Shown: positions 60,301 to 64,000 of the stretch, one piece after another
Layout: each line of letters begins with the position of its first letter
Numbering within the stretch: the stretch's first letter is position 1
Assembly: GCF_019334315.1 (NCBI RefSeq)
Contig: NZ_JAHWGL010000015.1
Span: 1 to 64,000 of the forward strand
Source of the DNA: Hymenobacter profundi
GTDB taxonomy: Bacteria; Bacteroidota; Bacteroidia; Cytophagales; Hymenobacteraceae
Direction: 5' to 3'
Length of the DNA: 64,000 bases
Program-made: the position numbers and the translations under genes
Notes under the pieces: generated by a model
What the model was told of the DNA's origin: nothing
Seen by the model: only the letters and a program-made list of their open reading frames with translations
Databases searched by the model: none

Positions 60301-62130
60301 GAGTAGCTGGGCATCATATTGCTGATGTAGCTGGTGCTGCTTCTCGCCGACCTGAAATGCGGCTGCCAAGCGGCTGTACTGCTTGCCCCAGGCAGGATCG
60401 GCCACGGCGGCCTCGGCAAGTGGTGGGGCAAGTTGCGAGTGGCGGGCACTGGGCAGCAGCGCTTCGGCAATGGCGCGGTCGGGGGGGGCGGGTAGGCCCA
60501 GGTGGTGCGCCAGGGCTTCGGCGGCGGTTTGCAGAGCCGTTACGGCCGCGTGCGCGGCGTGCAGGTGGGCTGTTAGCGCCGTTTGGTCGGGGGGCAGTAG
60601 CAATGTCAACGCGCTACCCCAAAAGAGTAGCTGTTTAGGCGCGCCGATTTTTTGCAGCGTGGCCTGTAGCCGGGCGGCTAGGGCCTCAGCGTGGGCGGCG
60701 TCGGCATCGGTCCAAGTAATGAGTTGGGTGAAGGGTAGGCGGAGCAGCGCTGCACTTCCCTGCTCCTCTTGCAGGCTCAGCAGCTCGCCGGTTACCTGCT
60801 GCGCGGTGCGCCGACTCCGGCCAATGGGCGTGTTCACGGTCAGGGCGTAGTCGCTGAGCTGTTGGCGGTAGCGCGGCAACTGCGCCATTTGGTCTTCCAC
60901 ATGGGCGTCCGTAGTAGGTCGGCCTAGCGCCAGCGTCGCTTTCAGCTCGTTGTGCAGCGTCTTTTTATTGGCTTTGTGGCTGTGTAGCTCCAGGCAGGCC
61001 ACGCCTAGCCCCAGGCCATCCAGGCGACGCTTTACAACTTCCAGCGCGGCCATTTTTTCGGCTACAAACAGCACTTTCTTACCTGCCCCAATGGCCTCGG
61101 CCAGCAGGTTGGCAATGGTCTGCGACTTGCCCGTGCCGGGCGGCCCCTGAATCACAAGGTTGCGGCCCTCGTGCACGGTCAGCAGCGCCAGCAGCTGCGA
61201 GGAGTCGACATCGAGCACCTGGTGCAGCTCGGCGGCCGGACTCTCGGTATCCAGAAAAGCGGTTTCGCCGAGGGTAGGTGCCGGGTCGCGGAAGCCTTCT
61301 GAACCGAGCAGCGCCTCAATGGCCGAGTGGTCGAGTAGGGAGGCATTGGCCGGCCAAGTGGCCGGGTCTAAGTCGCGGTAGAGCATGAGCTTCCCAAAGG
61401 AGAAGAAACCTAGCGCAATATCATTAGAATCTACTTGCCAGCGACTTAGGGACGCTACAGCCTCCTGCACAGCAGTATAATATTCGTTCAAACCGCCTTC
61501 GCCCTCTGGTTCGGGTAGGGGCAGCCCCAGGCCGAAGGTGGCTTTCAGCTTGGCTTGCAACGACAGGTTGCCTTCCACCTCCGCCCCGGTATAGCGCAGC
61601 CTAAACCGCTCGGCCACAGTGCCCCGCTCCAGCAGCACCGGCACCAGCACCAGCGGCGCCCGGCGCGCCTCCTCGCTGCCAGCCGATTCGTACCACGTGA
61701 GGCTACCCAGGGCCAGGTACAGGATATTCACGCCCTGCTCTTCCAGGCTGGTGCGGGCTGTGTAATAGGTGTTGAGCAAGCGCGCTTCCAGCTTTGCCAG
61801 CGGCTCGGCAGTTTGGAGCTTGTTATCGGAAAGCGCTGTTGTGGATATGGTAACCAGCGGTTCCCTTTCAGCATCAAATGCGGCAGTAGTTGCCGCATTT
61901 GATGCTGTATCTTCTTGCCTATGGAATGGAGTAGAATCGGCCAGAAAGTACATGGCCTTGCCTTGGCGTACCAACACGTTGTACACTGCCACCGACTGCT
62001 CGCGTACCACCTGTACGCCCCGCGCTTTGGCTACCCGGAAGTTGAGCAGCGGATTGTGCAAGCTCAGGTCGAGCAGCTCCTCGCGGGAGGCGTGGAGCCG
62101 TTTAGCCAGAGAAAAGTCAGCGGACGACAC
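57382..62130 (-). CDS. DUF4011 superfamily I helicase with Vsr-like nuclease domain and DUF3320
   Basis: A 1582-residue multidomain protein. The N-terminal DUF4011 starts at REELLDLSLHNPLLNFRVAK. Helicase core: Walker A at about 328-336 (QGPPGTGKS, K335), Walker B D969-E970-A-S in VVFDEASQVKPVEALG, GDSKQLPPTSFFD, and late motifs VQGDERDVILISLGYG and LNVLITRAKQRCEIF. Residues about 1255-1375 are an MTES_1575/Vsr-like PD-(D/E)xK domain (FYLDLAVVDP, SARDRDRLRQQVLEAMGWRL, IWSTDWF). A C-terminal DUF3320-like domain ends it. In this nuclease family I expect IECDG; here it is IVCDG (D1311), so the catalytic Glu is Val. The layout resembles helicase-nuclease defence proteins. The APC gene ends 15 bases upstream. 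Confidence 0.88.
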   Translation of the reverse strand: MSSADFSLAKRLHASREELLDLSLHNPLLNFRVAKARGVQVVREQSVAVYNVLVRQGKAMYFLADSTPFHRQEDTASNAATTAAFDAEREPLVTISTTALSDNKLQTAEPLAKLEARLLNTYYTARTSLEEQGVNILYLALGSLTWYESAGSEEARRAPLVLVPVLLERGTVAERFRLRYTGAEVEGNLSLQAKLKATFGLGLPLPEPEGEGGLNEYYTAVQEAVASLSRWQVDSNDIALGFFSFGKLMLYRDLDPATWPANASLLDHSAIEALLGSEGFRDPAPTLGETAFLDTESPAAELHQVLDVDSSQLLALLTVHEGRNLVIQGPPGTGKSQTIANLLAEAIGAGKKVLFVAEKMAALEVVKRRLDGLGLGVACLELHSHKANKKTLHNELKATLALGRPTTDAHVEDQMAQLPRYRQQLSDYALTVNTPIGRSRRTAQQVTGELLSLQEEQGSAALLRLPFTQLITWTDADAAHAEALAARLQATLQKIGAPKQLLFWGSALTLLLPPDQTALTAHLHAAHAAVTALQTAAEALAHHLGLPAPPDRAIAEALLPSARHSQLAPPLAEAAVADPAWGKQYSRLAAAFQVGEKQHQLHQQYDAQLLPEAWQQELLAERAALLQYGDKWWKFLNSDYRHARKRLQSLWQAPLPTEAADVVAALDAIREAARHAQTLAEAEPLLQTLFGSMWQGQHSDWRTLRKVQEYLTLTHQRITRKELPPALLAYLTAGSTPAESNQESLGPLTQKVEAALVQQRSAVQAVVDGLQLDEVRRFGPAGRLQFQPFDDQLRTLAAWAADLPALQLTAEWNNVAAAVEAEQLPELLHAAENWPEAGQLLAAAVRQTWLEYLQKSAYEQHPALRQFERAGHEEVAARFRQADRDSLYHHRVRAVRRHYEQLPHQQAGGQMLVLKNEFAKKARHLPLRQLMERAGQAVQAIKPVFMMSPLSVASFLPPGAVEFDIVVFDEASQVKPVEALGAIARGRQLVVVGDSKQLPPTSFFDSLTNAGEESDEDNVTADIQSIIDLCKARQMPEQMLRWHYRSRHESLIAASNHLFYDDKLVVFPSLSDKGKLGLVYHYLSTTYYERGTTRTNPREAAAVAAAVLHHARTTPQLTLGVVAFSVAQRQAIQDALEALRHQHPETEGFFSGHPYEPFFVKNLENVQGDERDVILISLGYGRTKEGYLAMNFGPLNGEGGERRLNVLITRAKQRCEIFTNLTADDLNLSRTQAKGIAALKTFLHFAQHGHLNPSKETGLALEAPFEEAVHRALTARGYQVRPQLGSAGFYLDLAVVDPDQPNRYLLGIVCDGAMYHAARSARDRDRLRQQVLEAMGWRLHRIWSTDWFRNPQRALERVVAAIEKARHQPTLDEPSEPEEVPLTKETTTPVTIEREELGPSVLAVPYQVAQLPAAVGHRELHQHSLGQLANWLAQVVRIESPIHVDEATRRLAQASGATQVGARMRKAGRAAATLAANLHHLRQQGDFLWENTMQTPPLRDRSNLPAISRKLSLLAPEELAHAICTIIAHSFALPREAVYLPTVRLLGFNRLSDEMRQQVDGAVQHLLTQGELVEVNGVLRKN

Positions 62131-62145
62131 GATAGAGGCGCCGGG

Positions 62146-63936
62146 CTACCCTACCCGCGTGTTCAGTTTACTGTGCTTGTTGCTGTAGCCGAAGTAGATA
62201 GCCAACCCGATAATCAGCCAGCCAAAGAACAGCATCCAGTTGCTGATGCCGAGCTGGGTCATCAAATACAAGTTGGTGAGCAGCCCTAGCACCGGCAGCA
62301 GCGACAGGCGTTTAGTGAAGGAAACCACCGTCAGCCCCACGCAGAACAGCAGGAATACAACCATGGGAATCTGGTGGCGGAACTGCTCGTACTCGCCGCT
62401 GGTTACGGCACCCCAAAACTCGTTGATAGCCGCTTGGTTGTACTGCCACAGGCCCACGGCGGCGGCCAGCAAAATCAGCCCCACGGCATAGCGTCCACTG
62501 AGGTAGGGCACCTTAAAGCGAGCATCGGATTGGCCGTGCGGGTCGATGATGAGGATACCGCCGCACACCAGCGCAAATGCGAACAGCGTACCGATACTGG
62601 TCAGGTCAATCACCAGATCCATGTTGAGCAGCAGGGCCGGCACGCCCACAAACAAACCCGTGACGATGGTGCTGAACGAGGGCGTGTGAAACTTAGGGTG
62701 CACCCGCGCAAACACCGGCGGCAGCAGCCCGTCGCGGCTCATGGTCAGCCAAATACGCGGCTGCCCGATTTGAAACACCAGCAGCACGGAGGTCATGGCA
62801 AACACCGCCGACACGGCCACCACGCCCGCCAGCCAGTCTACGCCTACCTGCTTGAACACGAAGGAGAGCGGGTCGCCTACCCCTAGCTCGGTGTAGCTCA
62901 CCATGCCGGTGAGCACCAGCGTAATCACCACGTAGAGAATGGTGCAAATCACTAGGGCGTAGATCATGGCGCGGGGCAGGTCGCGCTGGGGGTTCTTGCA
63001 CTCCTCGGCAGTAGTGCTGATAGCATCGAAACCAATGTAGGCGAAGAACACAGCCGACACACCTTTCAGCACGCCGCCGATGCCGTTGGGCGCGAAGGGC
63101 GTCCAGTTGGCGGTTTTTACATAAAACGCGCCTACCACAATTACTACCCCTACCACGGCCAGCTTCAACAATACCAATAAGTTAGAAGCCGTTTTTGATT
63201 CCTTGATGCCGATGTACACCAACGCTGTCACGAGCACCGTGATGATGAAGGCGGGCAGGTCGCAGACCAGCTTGAAATCGCCGAACAAGGTAGGCGCGGT
63301 GCTCCAGATACGGTAGGCTTCCTGCTGGGCCGCAGTGGCTTCGGTGAGCGGCCGGCCGGCCAGCATCAGGTCTAGCACGGCGTGGTAGCCGGCATAGGCA
63401 CTTTGGGTTCCTAAGGTCAGATAATCAGGAATATGCAGTCCTACGCCATCCAGCAAACCCGTAAAGTAATCAGACCACGAAATGGCTACTACAATGTTAC
63501 CCACGGCGTATTCCATGATCAAGGCCCAGCCAATAATCCAGGCGGCCAGCTCCCCAAACGAGGCGTAGGCGTAGGTATAGGCCGAGCCCGATACCGGAAT
63601 GGTAGCCGCAAACTGCGCGTAGCACAGCGCCGAAAACGCGCAGGCAATGGCGGTGAACACGAACAGCAGCGACACGGCCGGGCCGCCGTCGTGCGAGGCG
63701 TTGCCGATGGTGCTAAAGATACCAGCGCCAATAACGGCGGCAATACCCAGGGCCGTGAGGTCGCGCACGGAGAGGTGGCGCTCTAAGTGGCCTTCCTGCT
63801 CGCCGCCTACCCCAGCGTGGGCATCGGCAGGCGGGTTTGACTGAAGTTGGGCAATACTTTTGCGCCGGAACAGGCCGGCAGTGCGCGTTGGAGGTAGCGG
63901 AGTAGGCAATGCGGTAGAATCGGTTTTGGAGGGCAA
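62146..63936 (-). CDS. APC superfamily amino-acid permease
   Basis: An inner-membrane permease of about 596 residues with 12-14 helices. The cytosolic leader ends in HLSVRDLTALGIAAVIGAGI, the first APC helix with its GAGIF motif. IGFDAISTTAEECKNPQRDL is the conserved loop of the cationic amino acid transporter (CAT) branch, and QIGQPRIWLTMSRDGLLPP follows. The substrate is presumably a cationic or general amino acid. The start is uncertain: 63936 is TTG, and the frame stays open through the window edge, so the true start may lie outside. The DUF4011 helicase starts 15 bases after its stop codon. Confidence 0.9.
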   Translation of the reverse strand: MPSKTDSTALPTPLPPTRTAGLFRRKSIAQLQSNPPADAHAGVGGEQEGHLERHLSVRDLTALGIAAVIGAGIFSTIGNASHDGGPAVSLLFVFTAIACAFSALCYAQFAATIPVSGSAYTYAYASFGELAAWIIGWALIMEYAVGNIVVAISWSDYFTGLLDGVGLHIPDYLTLGTQSAYAGYHAVLDLMLAGRPLTEATAAQQEAYRIWSTAPTLFGDFKLVCDLPAFIITVLVTALVYIGIKESKTASNLLVLLKLAVVGVVIVVGAFYVKTANWTPFAPNGIGGVLKGVSAVFFAYIGFDAISTTAEECKNPQRDLPRAMIYALVICTILYVVITLVLTGMVSYTELGVGDPLSFVFKQVGVDWLAGVVAVSAVFAMTSVLLVFQIGQPRIWLTMSRDGLLPPVFARVHPKFHTPSFSTIVTGLFVGVPALLLNMDLVIDLTSIGTLFAFALVCGGILIIDPHGQSDARFKVPYLSGRYAVGLILLAAAVGLWQYNQAAINEFWGAVTSGEYEQFRHQIPMVVFLLFCVGLTVVSFTKRLSLLPVLGLLTNLYLMTQLGISNWMLFFGWLIIGLAIYFGYSNKHSKLNTRVG

Positions 63937-64000
63937 AAGATACTGAATAAATGCGGCGGACGCGGCGCGACAGCCCAGACCAGATTGATCCTCAAGACAA

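Overview
The window looks like the chromosome of a Hymenobacter-like member of the Bacteroidota (Cytophagales). I infer this from moderately high GC, genes without Shine-Dalgarno leaders, several TAnnTTTG promoter boxes, lipoprotein-rich gene content, BlaI/M56 pairing, FloA/NfeD and OmpA-PD40 proteins. I saw no rRNA, tRNA or CRISPR array. The only transposase is a REP-associated Y1 (RAYT-type) protein.

Layout. 1-9.7 kb is an alpha-glucan region: a glycogen-phosphorylase-like protein, a secreted GATase-like lipoprotein, a cyclomaltodextrinase, an alpha-amylase lipoprotein and an SLC45-type MFS sugar transporter, with no SusC/SusD pair. At 9.8-12.9 kb is an M16 double-domain peptidase. From 13.1 to 20.6 kb, two outward-lying polyprenyl-phosphate glycosyltransferases (GT2) bracket a lower-GC minus-strand cassette of two GT-C membrane glycosyltransferases alternating with three paralogous jelly-roll lipoproteins. 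20.6-25.2 kb holds a TonB-C lipoprotein divergent from a BlaI repressor and an M56 (BlaR1-like) membrane protease. The C-terminal sensor part of that protease reads as BamA-type POTRA domains, and I regard it as the most novel object here. 25.3-39.2 kb carries an OmpP1/FadL-like porin, a Gly/Tyr/Leu-repeat lipoprotein, prolyl-tRNA synthetase, another GT-C protein, NfeD-FloA, an OmpA/PD40 protein, a 2OG-Fe oxygenase and a chromate transporter.

39.5-45.8 kb is a minus-strand nucleotide-sugar operon (RmlA, an NAD epimerase, RmlB, GalE, a UDP-sugar dehydrogenase and a WbpD-like acetyltransferase) for surface polysaccharide. 45.9-55.5 kb is mostly housekeeping: PrmC, RibD, fRMsr, Psd, glutamate dehydrogenase, CdsA, a CAAX protease and DusB, plus one frameshifted gene at 48.6-49.6 kb. 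55.6-63.9 kb has an EamA transporter, the RAYT, a 1582-residue DUF4011 helicase with a Vsr-like nuclease domain, and an amino-acid permease.

Overlaying this are at least five families of REP/MITE-like inverted repeats, several with perfect 30-45 bp arms. Two families supply the stop codons of neighbouring genes, and one copy abuts the RAYT. A second window-wide signal is the word GGTAGG/CCTACC, which is strongly enriched and appears to override codon choice in several reading frames.
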